Shown: positions 8,978 through 17,557 of the stretch, in pieces
Numbering within the stretch: position 1 is the first letter of the stretch
Layout of the letters: the number at the start of each line of letters is the position of its first letter
Made by a program: the position numbers and the translations under genes
The notes under the pieces: model-generated
Databases searched by the model: none
Told to the model about the DNA's origin: nothing
What the model saw: the letters and a program-made list of their open reading frames with translations, nothing else
NCBI GenBank assembly: GCA_023423935.1
Contig: JAFAEQ010000064.1
Coordinates: forward strand, 29,552 to 93,551
Source of the DNA: Pseudomonadota bacterium
GTDB taxonomy: Bacteria; Pseudomonadota; Gammaproteobacteria; Steroidobacterales; Steroidobacteraceae
Direction: 5' to 3'
Length of the DNA stretch: 64,000 bases

Positions 8978-10021
8978 ATGACCCTCGGCCCCTTGATGAT
9001 CGATGTCGGCGGCACGGAGCTGACGGTCGAGGACAGAGACTTGCTGGCGCACCCGCTGGTCGGCGGCTGCATCCTGTTCACGCGCAACTTTGCCTCTATC
9101 GAACAGCTCGAGCGGCTGATCGCCGATATTCGTGCCGTCCGCACACCATCGCTGCTGATTGCGGTCGATCACGAGGGCGGGCGGGTCCAGCGTTTTCGCA
9201 AGGACTTCACGGTTCTGCCGCCCATGCGGACCATCGGGCGCGAATACGACATTGATGCAGACGTCGGGCGGCGTCTCGCCCGTCAGTGCGGCTGGTTGCT
9301 GGCGGCGGAGCTCCTGGCCGTGGGCATCGATATGAGCTTTGCGCCCTGCGTGGACCTGGACTATGGCGTGAGCTCCGTTATTGGCGATCGGGCATTTCAT
9401 CGCAATCCCCGGATCGTGGCCGAGCTCGCAGTGGCCTTTATGAATGGCATGAAGCAGGCCGGCATGACCGCCACGGCCAAGCATTTCCCGGGTCACGGTG
9501 CGGTAGTTCCTGATTCTCACGTCGCGATGCCTATAGATCGGCGAGCCTTGGCAGATATGGAAGATGACATTTATCCGTATCAGCGTTTGATCGATAACGG
9601 GCTGGCCTCCGTGATGGCGGCCCATGTCGTGTTTGCCGAAGTCGATGCGCTGCCGGCCGGCTTTTCGCGCGTCTGGCTGCAGGATGAGTTGCGGGGTCGC
9701 CTGGGCTTCAGCGGGGCGATCTTCTCTGATGACCTCTCAATGGCAGGTGCGGGGGTTGTCGGTGACATGCCGGAACGCGTCCGTGCGGCGTTGCGGGCTG
9801 GGTGCGACATCGTGCCCATCTGTAACAATCGCCAAGGTGTGCTCCAGGTCATCGATTCCTTGCACGGAACTGGTGATCCTCTGAGTCATGTACGCCTCGC
9901 GCGGTTGCGCGGCAGGATGACGGTCGATCGGCTCGCGTTGCGCGGTGCGGCGGAATGGCAGACCTGCGAACAGGCAATCAAAGGCACTCTGGAAAGACCT
10001 GACCTGCGGCTCGACGCCTGA
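8978..10021 (+). CDS. nagZ: Beta-N-acetylhexosaminidase NagZ
   Basis: Cytoplasmic family 3 glycoside hydrolase that removes N-acetylglucosamine from anhydro-muropeptides during peptidoglycan recycling. Key segments are AVDHEGGRVQRFRK, the catalytic-loop motif TAKHFPGHG, and the nucleophile region SDDLSMAGA. 347 residues, no signal peptide, consistent with NagZ rather than secreted GH3 enzymes. The 105 nt upstream contain no gene, only short CCCACGCA-type near-repeats. Confidence 0.95.
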   Translation: MTLGPLMIDVGGTELTVEDRDLLAHPLVGGCILFTRNFASIEQLERLIADIRAVRTPSLLIAVDHEGGRVQRFRKDFTVLPPMRTIGREYDIDADVGRRLARQCGWLLAAELLAVGIDMSFAPCVDLDYGVSSVIGDRAFHRNPRIVAELAVAFMNGMKQAGMTATAKHFPGHGAVVPDSHVAMPIDRRALADMEDDIYPYQRLIDNGLASVMAAHVVFAEVDALPAGFSRVWLQDELRGRLGFSGAIFSDDLSMAGAGVVGDMPERVRAALRAGCDIVPICNNRQGVLQVIDSLHGTGDPLSHVRLARLRGRMTVDRLALRGAAEWQTCEQAIKGTLERPDLRLDA

Positions 10022-10067
10022 CGGTCACGGAACATCCGGGATCAGGCATCGGACGGGTCATTGACCA

Positions 10068-11012
10068 ATGAGCAGCGTAGATCCGAATCTGTTGAAGACG
10101 ATGGTGGAGAGCACTCCAGAGGGAGTGGCTATCTGCGAAGCAACGTCCGGCAACTGGAATGTGACGTACGTCAACTCGGCGCTCGAGCAGCTCACGGGCT
10201 ATCAGGCCGAGGCGATGATCGGTCGCAACCTGCGCTTCCTGCAGGCGGACGATCACGATCAGGAAGGTCTCGCGAAAATTCGCGAAGCCCTCAAGGACGG
10301 GAAACCCTGCCGCACCATCGTCCGCAACTATCGCAGCGACGGCACGCAGTTCTTCAACGAGATCATGCTGGCCCCGCTCAAGAACGCCGACGGCAAGATC
10401 ACGCACTTCGCGAGCTTCCATCGCGAAAGCGGCACCACTCCCATCGAGCTGCGCAGCGAAAGCCGCGATCCGCACATGAGCACGCAGACCATGCTGGCTT
10501 ATCTGCGCGACGACAAACTCACCGGCTTGCTGCGGCGGCCGTACTTCGAAGAACTGATCAAGCGGGATTGGGGCCTCGCGCAGCGCGAGTCGCGCCGCCT
10601 GAGCTTTCTCGTTTTCGATCTCGACCATTATCTGCAATACCGCGATGTGTTCGGCCGCCAGGGCTCGGATCAATCGTTCCGACGTATCGCGCGAGTGATC
10701 GGCGGCTGTTTCCGCCGGGCCAGCGATCTGTGCGGACGATTCGATGAAGATCAGATCGCCGCGCTCACGACGGGACTCGATCTGTCACAGGCCTCGAAGC
10801 TCGCCGAGGCCGTGCTGGGCCGCGTGCGCGACCTGGCGATTCATCATCCGCGTTCGAACGTCTCGCGCTATGTGACGGCGAGTGCAGGCGTGGTGTCGCT
10901 GGTCCCGTCGCACGATGCGCCGCCTTCGAGAATCTACGAAGCCGCGCTGAAAGCACTGCAGGACGCCAAGGAGCTCGGCCGCAATCGTGTGGTCAGTCGC
11001 GACGTGGACTGA
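10068..11012 (+). CDS. LOV-like PAS sensor with a degenerate GGDEF domain
   Basis: 314 residues. Residues about 8-120 match a LOV-type PAS domain: YVNSALEQLTGY, GRNLRFLQ, VRNYRSDGTQFFNEIMLAPL and ITHFASFHRE. The flavin-adduct cysteine of the usual GRNCRFLQ is Leu55. Residues about 145-310 have the GGDEF fold (LTGLLRRPYFEEL, LVFDLDHY, a final ALQDAKELGRNRVV), but the catalytic GGDEF loop reads RFDEDQI (224-230), so cyclase activity is unlikely. No membrane segment or signal peptide. It probably works through flavin redox state or dimerisation rather than cyclic di-GMP synthesis. Function inferred. Confidence 0.8.
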   Translation: MSSVDPNLLKTMVESTPEGVAICEATSGNWNVTYVNSALEQLTGYQAEAMIGRNLRFLQADDHDQEGLAKIREALKDGKPCRTIVRNYRSDGTQFFNEIMLAPLKNADGKITHFASFHRESGTTPIELRSESRDPHMSTQTMLAYLRDDKLTGLLRRPYFEELIKRDWGLAQRESRRLSFLVFDLDHYLQYRDVFGRQGSDQSFRRIARVIGGCFRRASDLCGRFDEDQIAALTTGLDLSQASKLAEAVLGRVRDLAIHHPRSNVSRYVTASAGVVSLVPSHDAPPSRIYEAALKALQDAKELGRNRVVSRDVD

Positions 11013-11020
11013 GAGTCATT

Positions 11021-11378
11021 CAAGACGGCCGCAAAGACCGAATCGAAGATGGCCGATCCAAGATGGCCGATCCAAGATGGCCGCAAAGACCGCAAAAAAG
11101 AAAAGTGGATGACTGAGGCAGGGGCCGAGCGCTAGGCGGTTGTCGCACCAAAGCATCTCGGTGGGTTCGACTTCAGTCGAACAACGCAGCGGAGGCGGCG
11201 GCAAGCGAACCTACATGCACCTGCTCCAGCTTTGAACCCGTGAGTTCTTTTTTGCGGTCTTTGCGGCCCTCTACGGTCCCGTGCTGGGCTTGTGGCGCTT
11301 GTCACGCCGGTGATCGACCGCGGGCCTGCCGCTCCAGTCTTCTTCGACCCTTACGTTCCTTTTTGCGGTCTTTGCGGC
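11021..11378. repeat. Intergenic repeat cluster with GCGGTCTTTGCGGC cores
   Basis: This 376-nt gap between the LOV/GGDEF gene and csiV holds no supported gene. A 24-nt segment at 11079-11102 is the exact reverse complement of 11245-11268. A third copy, one T shorter, lies at 11357-11378, and a partial copy (GGCCGCAAAGACCG) at 11027-11040. Between the left copies sits a 14-nt tandem repeat (AAGATGGCCGATCC, about 2.7 copies, 11046-11083). The inverted copies could form a stem with a 142-nt loop. Confidence 0.8.
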
Positions 11379-11388
11379 TCTTCTTACG

Positions 11389-12003
11389 TTACGGTGCCGT
11401 GCTAGGCGTGATCACCGCAATGACACCGAACTTGGGATGATCGATGTAATGGCGCTCCGTGCTGCGCATGCGGCGTGTCTGTCGCAGGTGATAGCGCTCC
11501 TGCGAACCGGCGGGCTGGAGTTCCAGATCGAGTGTGAGATGCAGGTAGCGGCCGCGGGCCAGTGCCACGCGACCCGTAACTCCGGAGCCTTCGTTCACGA
11601 GGCCATCGATGTTCATGTAATGCGCTTCGCCGCGCGGAAAGCCCGGCTGCGTCCAGCCGAAATGCGCGAGCGGCTGATATCCACGGCTGCGCTTGAGCGT
11701 ATCCACGATTCCGTCCAGCTTGAATTTCGACGCAGGCAGTGCGGGAAAGGTCTCCGTTGCCGTGGCGACGGGCGCGGCTTCTGCAGCCGCACCGCTGATG
11801 ACGCCATCCTCATCGCTCGGCGTGGCGGTCGCCGCTGTGACGGTTTCCTTCGACCAGTCTTCGGGCGTGCCGGAGCTGCCGAGGCTGCGGAAGATCACGA
11901 GCTCCACATCGTAGGACTGCAGTCCCGATTGCTGGCCGATGGCGGACGAGGTGATCAGGGCCGCAAGGCAAACAGCGAGCGCTTTGAGCAGGCGTGTGTT
12001 CAT
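11389..12003 (-). CDS. CsiV family exported protein
   Basis: 204 residues with a signal peptide (MNTRLLKALAVCLAALITSS, cleavage near AIGQ). The mature part begins YDVELVIFRS, has a low-complexity Ala/Thr linker, and then FKLDGIVDTLKRSRGYQPL, HFGWTQPGF and LTLDLEL. This matches the CsiV family, periplasmic peptidoglycan-binding proteins; in Vibrio, CsiV is linked to control of peptidoglycan synthesis. It lies 41 nt downstream of mfd on the same strand, an arrangement I recall from other gammaproteobacteria. Family assignment is from overall pattern, without a search. Confidence 0.75.
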   Translation of the reverse strand: MNTRLLKALAVCLAALITSSAIGQQSGLQSYDVELVIFRSLGSSGTPEDWSKETVTAATATPSDEDGVISGAAAEAAPVATATETFPALPASKFKLDGIVDTLKRSRGYQPLAHFGWTQPGFPRGEAHYMNIDGLVNEGSGVTGRVALARGRYLHLTLDLELQPAGSQERYHLRQTRRMRSTERHYIDHPKFGVIAVITPSTAP

Positions 12004-12044
12004 GAATCGAGTTTAGCAGAGCCCCTTGGTGCCTATTGTCGGGC

Positions 12045-15000
12045 TCATTTCTTACCCGATCCGGCGCGTTGTTTCCCTGGTGCGGCGGGAGGCGGGGGCG
12101 CGCTCAATGCCTGGAGCAGCTGGTCGGCTGCTTCGAAGCGTCGCTCGTCCTGTTCCAGCTTCAACGTGAACCTGAGCTTGGCGCCTCCTTCGAGACGATG
12201 CGTACGCGCGTTCTGCTGGACGTAGCGTATCAAGGTGGCCGGATCGACCTTGGTATCCGACTCGAAGGTGACGGAGCCGCCGCCTGGACCCAGATCGATC
12301 TTGCGAATACCCAGCGCTTTTGCAGTGAGCTTCATCTCGGCGATGCGGAACAGATTCTTGGCTGGGGGCGGTAGCAGACCAAAGCGGTCGATCATCTCGA
12401 CCTGAAGCTCTCGCAACTCTTCGTTGCTCGCCGCAGCCGCGATGCGTTTGTAGAGCACGAGTCGCAGGTGCACGTCAGGGAGATAGTCATCCGGAAGCAG
12501 CGCAGGCAGATGCAGATCCACTTCGGGGCCCTGGTGCAGATCGCCATCGAGATTGGGGATCTTGCCGGCCTTGAGTGCTTTCACCGCACGCTCGAGCATT
12601 TCCATGTAGAGCGCGTAGCCGATTTCCTGGATCTGACCCGTCTGTTCTTCGCCGAGCAGTTCGCCGGCGCCGCGGATCTCGAGATCGTGGGTCGCAAGCG
12701 TGAAGCCGGCGCCGAGATCTTCGAGCGACTCGATCGCCTCGAGTCGCTTGACCGCATCGGCGGTCATGAGGTTGCGCGGTGGCGTGAGCAGATAGGCGTA
12801 GGCCTGATGATGCGAGCGGCCGACGCGGCCGCGTAGCTGATGCAGCTGCGCCAATCCGAGCTTGTCGGCGCGATCGATGATGATCGTGTTCGCCGAAGGC
12901 ACGTCGATACCGCTTTCCACGATGGTCGTGCAGACGAACAGATTTGCGCGCTGGTGATAGAAATCCAGCATGACCTGCTCGAGCTCGCGTTCGCGCATCT
13001 GACCGTGACCGACCGCGATGCGTGCTTCAGGAACGAGCTCGGCCAGAGTCCTGGCGGTCTTCTCGATCGTATCCACACTGTTGTGGACGAAATAGATCTG
13101 TCCGCCGCGACGGATCTCGCGCAGACACGCTTCGCGGATTGTCCCGGTGTCCCATTGGGAGACGAAGGTCTTGATCGACAGTCGCGTCACGGGCGGGGTC
13201 GTAATCAGTGACAGCTCGCGCAATCCGCCCATCGCCATGTTCAGGGTGCGCGGAATCGGTGTCGCGGTGAGGGTGAGCACGTCGACTTCCGCGCGCAGTT
13301 GCTTCAGGCGTTCCTTGTCCTTCACGCCGAAACGATGTTCTTCATCGATGATCAGAAGTCCCAGGTTGGCGAACTTGATGCCGGTCTGAAGCAACCGGTG
13401 TGTGCCCACGACAATATCGACCTTGCCTTGCTCGAGTCCCTGCAGTACCTGCTCGACTTCCTTGGCGCTGCGAAAGCGCGACAGCGATTCGACTTTGACC
13501 GGCCAGTCGGCGAAGCGGTCCGCGAACGTCTGGAAATGCTGTTGCGCAAGCAGAGTGGTCGGCACCAGTACGACGACCTGCTTGCCGGCCTGCACGGCGA
13601 CGAACGCGGCACGCAGCGCGACTTCGGTCTTGCCGAATCCGACATCGCCGCAGACCACGCGATCCATTGGCTTGCCGCTGCCCAGATCCGAGATCACCGC
13701 TTCGATCGCCTGTTGCTGATCGGGCGTTTCCTCGAACTTGAACGCGGCTTCGAATGCACGCAGTTCCTGATCATCGGCGCGGAGCTGCTCGCCCTGACGT
13801 GCCGCGCGACGCGAGTACAGATCGAGAAGCTCGGCAGCCGTATCGCGAATGCGCTGTGCAGCCTTCTTCTTCGCTTTCGACCACGTGTCGGTCCCGAGCT
13901 TGTGCAGCGGCGCGCTCTCGGCCGGAGCGCCGGTGTAGCGGCTGATCAGATCGAGCGCCTGCACCGGCACGTAGAGCTTGTCGCCGTCCGCGTATTCGAG
14001 CACCAGAAATTCGCTGGTGAGTCCGCCGACATCGAGCGTCTGCAGGCCGAGGAAACGACCCACGCCGTAGTGCTCGTGAACGACGGGCGAGCCCGGATTC
14101 AGATCGGTCAGATCGCGAATGATCTTTTCGGGATCGCGTTCGGGGCGGCGCCGACGCCGCTCCTGACGTGCGCGTTCGCCGAAAAGTTGTTCTTCGGCGA
14201 TCAGCGCGATGTGCGGCTGATCCAGGACCAGCCCTGTGGAGATCGGCGATACCGTGATCGCAAGGGGCGCCTGCGCATCGCGGAATGCGTTCCAGGTGTC
14301 GACGAGCGCGGGCTCGATATGTCGCTTGCGCAGAATATCGAGCAGCAGCTCGCGCCGGCCCGCCGATTCCGCCGCGATGAGCACGCGGCCTTCGAATTCG
14401 GCGAGAAAGGCGCTCAGGCCCCGCGACGGATCGTCGCTGCGCACATCCACGCGCACATGCGGCGGCGCGTGTGTGCCGAAATTCTGAAACGGGAGCGAGC
14501 CTTGGGTCAGCGGATCGAGTTCTACGCGCGACAGATCGATCCGGCGAAAGGAAGCGTGCCGCTCGTTGAGCTCCGCGACGGGCATGAACACTTCGGCCGG
14601 TGGCAGGATCGGCCGCGAGGCGTCGTGTCCTCGTTGATCGTAACGTGCCTGGATCTCGGCGAATGCGTGCGTTGCATAGTTCTCGATATCGAGATCTGCG
14701 GCGACGATCGTGTTGGCGGGCAGGTAGTCGAATAGCGTTGCGGTGCGATCGAAGAACAGCGGCAGGTAGTACTCGATGCCCGCGGGTGGCGCGCCTTCGG
14801 CGATGTCCTGATAGATCGGCATACGCGTGAGATCGCCGGGGAAGCGCACGCGAAAGCGCCGTTTGAAGGCCTGAATGCCTTCACTCGTCAACGGAAACTC
14901 GCGCGCGGGCAACAACCGCAACGCTTGAACCTTGTCGCCGGAGCGCTGTGTGTCGGGATCGAAGATGCGAATGCTCTCGACCTCGTCGTCGAACAGATCG

Positions 15001-15551
15001 ATGCGATAAGGCGTTGCGCTGCCCATCGGAAACAGATCGATGAGCGACCCGCGAACCGCAAATTCGCCTGGCGCAATGACCTGTGAGCTCGCGGTGTAGC
15101 CGGCGCCCGCGAGTCGTTCACGGAAGCGCTCGATATCGAGCACCTCGCCGACGGCCAGATCGAAGGCGTGCGCATCGATGTACGTCTGCGGCGCGAGTCG
15201 CTGTAACAGCGTCTCGAGATCGACGATGACAATGCCTTTTTCGAGCCTGGGAATACTCGCGAGCATCCGCAGCCGTTGCGAAACGATGTCGGGATGAGGC
15301 GAGAAAAGGTCGTAAGGCAGCGTCTCCCAATCGGGAAAGCTTTCGATGTACAGGCCGGGCTCGCCGAAGAACCTCAGCTCGTCTTCGTAGCGGCTCGCCT
15401 GACGCGCATCGGCTGCAACGACGAGCAGCGGTCCGGAAGCCCGCCGGGCCGCCTCTGCGAGCCATAGCGACGTCGCGGAGCCGTAGAGCTGGCCCCAGCG
15501 CACTTGCATCCGGGATTTGCTGGGCAATAAGGGTTCGTCGATCTGGGACAT
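12045..15551 (-). CDS. mfd: Transcription-repair coupling factor
   Basis: SF2 translocase that displaces stalled RNA polymerase and recruits UvrA. A UvrB-homology region fills the N-terminal third (SFPDWETLPYDLFSPHPDIV), and the RNA-polymerase-interacting domain has VHEHYGVGRFLGLQTL. Helicase motifs are GDVGFGKTEVALRAAF, IDEEHRFGVKDKERL and LTATPIPRTLNMAMGG. The C-terminal autoinhibitory domain ends in a Pro/Ala-rich tail. About 1168 residues from the ATG at 15551; a GTG at 15584 is possible. csiV follows on the same strand. Confidence 0.97.
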   Translation of the reverse strand: MSQIDEPLLPSKSRMQVRWGQLYGSATSLWLAEAARRASGPLLVVAADARQASRYEDELRFFGEPGLYIESFPDWETLPYDLFSPHPDIVSQRLRMLASIPRLEKGIVIVDLETLLQRLAPQTYIDAHAFDLAVGEVLDIERFRERLAGAGYTASSQVIAPGEFAVRGSLIDLFPMGSATPYRIDLFDDEVESIRIFDPDTQRSGDKVQALRLLPAREFPLTSEGIQAFKRRFRVRFPGDLTRMPIYQDIAEGAPPAGIEYYLPLFFDRTATLFDYLPANTIVAADLDIENYATHAFAEIQARYDQRGHDASRPILPPAEVFMPVAELNERHASFRRIDLSRVELDPLTQGSLPFQNFGTHAPPHVRVDVRSDDPSRGLSAFLAEFEGRVLIAAESAGRRELLLDILRKRHIEPALVDTWNAFRDAQAPLAITVSPISTGLVLDQPHIALIAEEQLFGERARQERRRRRPERDPEKIIRDLTDLNPGSPVVHEHYGVGRFLGLQTLDVGGLTSEFLVLEYADGDKLYVPVQALDLISRYTGAPAESAPLHKLGTDTWSKAKKKAAQRIRDTAAELLDLYSRRAARQGEQLRADDQELRAFEAAFKFEETPDQQQAIEAVISDLGSGKPMDRVVCGDVGFGKTEVALRAAFVAVQAGKQVVVLVPTTLLAQQHFQTFADRFADWPVKVESLSRFRSAKEVEQVLQGLEQGKVDIVVGTHRLLQTGIKFANLGLLIIDEEHRFGVKDKERLKQLRAEVDVLTLTATPIPRTLNMAMGGLRELSLITTPPVTRLSIKTFVSQWDTGTIREACLREIRRGGQIYFVHNSVDTIEKTARTLAELVPEARIAVGHGQMRERELEQVMLDFYHQRANLFVCTTIVESGIDVPSANTIIIDRADKLGLAQLHQLRGRVGRSHHQAYAYLLTPPRNLMTADAVKRLEAIESLEDLGAGFTLATHDLEIRGAGELLGEEQTGQIQEIGYALYMEMLERAVKALKAGKIPNLDGDLHQGPEVDLHLPALLPDDYLPDVHLRLVLYKRIAAAASNEELRELQVEMIDRFGLLPPPAKNLFRIAEMKLTAKALGIRKIDLGPGGGSVTFESDTKVDPATLIRYVQQNARTHRLEGGAKLRFTLKLEQDERRFEAADQLLQALSAPPPPAAPGKQRAGSGKK

Positions 15552-15680
15552 GGGACTTTGGGTCGCTCGAGCAAATGACAGCACTCGGGCCGACGCAGTG
15601 CGCCCCCGAAGGCGCCGGGAGGGTATCAGGTTATGCGCGAGCGGCTCCAGACGAGGAACGCCGGCGCGGTGAGGGAGGGC

Positions 15681-15708
15681 AAAAGAAAAAGGCCGGCTTG
15701 CGCCGGCC
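15681..15708 (-). terminator. Intrinsic terminator of the small exported-protein gene
   Basis: Read on the minus strand, a 7-bp GC stem (GGCCGGC/GCCGGCC, 15691-15697 with 15702-15708) with a 4-nt loop is followed by TTTTTCTTTT. It lies about 30 nt past the stop of the minus-strand 91-residue gene. Confidence 0.85.
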
Positions 15709-15739
15709 CTTTAGCGAGACCTGAAACCTTGAGAGCCGA

Positions 15740-16015
15740 TCAGCCCTTGATCACGGTATGCAGCACCGTGCTGTTCTCGAAGTACACGACGAAGCCGGGA
15801 TACTCCCAACGGGTGATCGGGGGCTGACCTACGGCCGGAACACGACTGGTGGGTGCGCCGAACGTCGACTCGACCCTCTCCATCGACATGCCGCGGCTGG
15901 GATGATCGACCGCCGGACCCGTTGCGGGCATCGTGAGCTCATCGCCATGTGCGACCGCACTGAAGACAGCCATCAGGCCAGCGAGCGAGGAAACCGTCCA
16001 GGATGCGAACCGCAT
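15740..16015 (-). CDS. Small exported protein with a BamE/SmpA-like domain
   Basis: 91 residues with a signal peptide (VSSLAGLMAVFSAVAHGDEL). There is no lipobox cysteine, so the protein is probably soluble in the periplasm. The mature part has the BamE-type pattern RGMSMERVESTFGAP followed by PPITRWEYPGFVVYFEN and a C-terminal strand. I recall similar unnamed proteins in gammaproteobacteria, but the function is unknown. Monocistronic: it is flanked by its own terminator and sits between divergently placed mfd and lolC units. Confidence 0.75.
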   Translation of the reverse strand: MRFASWTVSSLAGLMAVFSAVAHGDELTMPATGPAVDHPSRGMSMERVESTFGAPTSRVPAVGQPPITRWEYPGFVVYFENSTVLHTVIKG

Positions 16016-16266
16016 GAGTCATCCTCCAGATGAAAGCGCGACAACTCTATAGCAGCGCTTACATAAGGACCAAGCTGGTCGCCAGGATGGGCCGGCCATT
16101 TGTGTCGCAGTTCACATTCCACATGACCCCGCGTAGCCTTCGAGTCCTTGATCCTCATGCGGAACCCCAGATGACTCAGCTTTGCGAGCCACGCGACGGA
16201 ACTCCAGACCCCGAACGCCCATTGCGCAGCTTCGCGCATTAACTCCTCGTCATCTGCACCGAATCG

Positions 16267-17532
16267 ATGTTTCAACCGCTGCCTTTGTTCATCGGACTGC
16301 GCTATGTGCGCAGCCGCAGCCGGGGGTTCTTCGTCTCGTTCATCAGCTGGATCTCGATGCTCGGGATCTGCGTGGGCGTGACCGCGCTCATCACCATCAT
16401 TTCGGTCATGAACGGATTCGAGCGTGAGCTGCGCACTCGCCTGTTGAGCCTCGCATCGCACGCGACGATTGCGGCAGCGCCCGATCGCATGCAGCACTGG
16501 CCGGATCTCGCCCAAAAGATCCGGGCTGAGCCGGGCATCGTCGGTGTGGCGCCGTACCTGGATCTGCAGGGCATGGTCGGGCGAGGGCAGGAGCTGCGGC
16601 CGGCACTGATTCGCGGCGTGCTGCCCGATCAGGAATCGCAGGTCTCCGAGATCGGAGCCCACATGTCGGCCGGGTCTCTCGATGCGCTGCATCCCGGAGA
16701 GCGCGGCATCGTTCTGGGGACTGGGCTCGCCTGGGCGCTCGAAGCGCGCCTGGGCGATGAGATCACCGTACTCGTGCCGACGCGCTCTGCCGCGGGCGAG
16801 GGATTCGTCTCCGGAATCGATCTCACGCCCCGCATCCAGTCGTTCACGGTCGTTGGCATTTTCGAAGTCGGATTGCAGGAGCACGACAATGTGCTTGCAC
16901 TCATCGATCTGCAGGACGCTGCGGCGCTGGCGGGCACCGAAGGCGCGCCTGCCGGTCTGCGTCTGAAGTTCGCGGATGTATTTGCGGCGCCGGGCCGCAC
17001 CGCACAGATCGCGCAGGATCTCGGCGGCGGTTTCGAGATCAGCGACTGGTCGAAAGAGAACGCAAGCTACTTTCGCGCGGTGAAGATCGAGAAGACCATG
17101 ATGACGCTCATCCTGATGCTCATCGTCGCCGTCGCTGCATTCAACACGGTGTCTGCACTGGTGATGGTCGTGAACGAGAAACGCACGGACATCGCCATCC
17201 TGCGCACGCTCGGGATCACACCGAGATCGGTCCTCGCCGTCTTCATGACACAAGGTGTCGTAATCGGATGGTTCGGAGCATTGCTCGGATGTGGGCTCGG
17301 GTTGCTGCTCGCCTTCAACGTCGATGTGATCGTGCCGGTGCTCGAGCGCATCATGGGCGTCCATATTTTCGATCCCACCGTGTACTACATCACCGAGGTG
17401 CCTTCGGAGGTGCACTGGCCGCAGGTGTTCGGGATCACGGCGACTGCGCTCATCCTCACCGTGCTCGCCACGATCTATCCCTCGTTGCGCGGTGCTGCGA
17501 CAGAGCCGGCCGAAGCGCTGAGGTACGAATGA
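16267..17532 (+). CDS. lolC: Lipoprotein-releasing ABC transporter permease, LolC/LolE family (first copy)
   Basis: Inner-membrane subunit of the Lol exporter that extracts outer-membrane lipoproteins and hands them to LolA. The start FQPLPLFIGLRYVRSRSRG resembles LolC. One N-terminal membrane segment (about residues 22-50), a large periplasmic MacB-like domain, and three C-terminal segments (about residues 275-400) follow. EALRYE ends the protein as in LolC, although the periplasmic part also resembles LolE, so C versus E is uncertain. 421 residues. The second permease follows 25 nt downstream. Confidence 0.88.
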   Translation: MFQPLPLFIGLRYVRSRSRGFFVSFISWISMLGICVGVTALITIISVMNGFERELRTRLLSLASHATIAAAPDRMQHWPDLAQKIRAEPGIVGVAPYLDLQGMVGRGQELRPALIRGVLPDQESQVSEIGAHMSAGSLDALHPGERGIVLGTGLAWALEARLGDEITVLVPTRSAAGEGFVSGIDLTPRIQSFTVVGIFEVGLQEHDNVLALIDLQDAAALAGTEGAPAGLRLKFADVFAAPGRTAQIAQDLGGGFEISDWSKENASYFRAVKIEKTMMTLILMLIVAVAAFNTVSALVMVVNEKRTDIAILRTLGITPRSVLAVFMTQGVVIGWFGALLGCGLGLLLAFNVDVIVPVLERIMGVHIFDPTVYYITEVPSEVHWPQVFGITATALILTVLATIYPSLRGAATEPAEALRYE

Positions 17533-17557
17533 TGCGCGCTGCGGGACGGGATCTCTG

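Noticed and set aside
11046..11083. Short tandem repeats, considered as a CRISPR-like array
   Set aside because: Units are 14 nt, directly adjacent with no unique spacers, and no cas gene is present.
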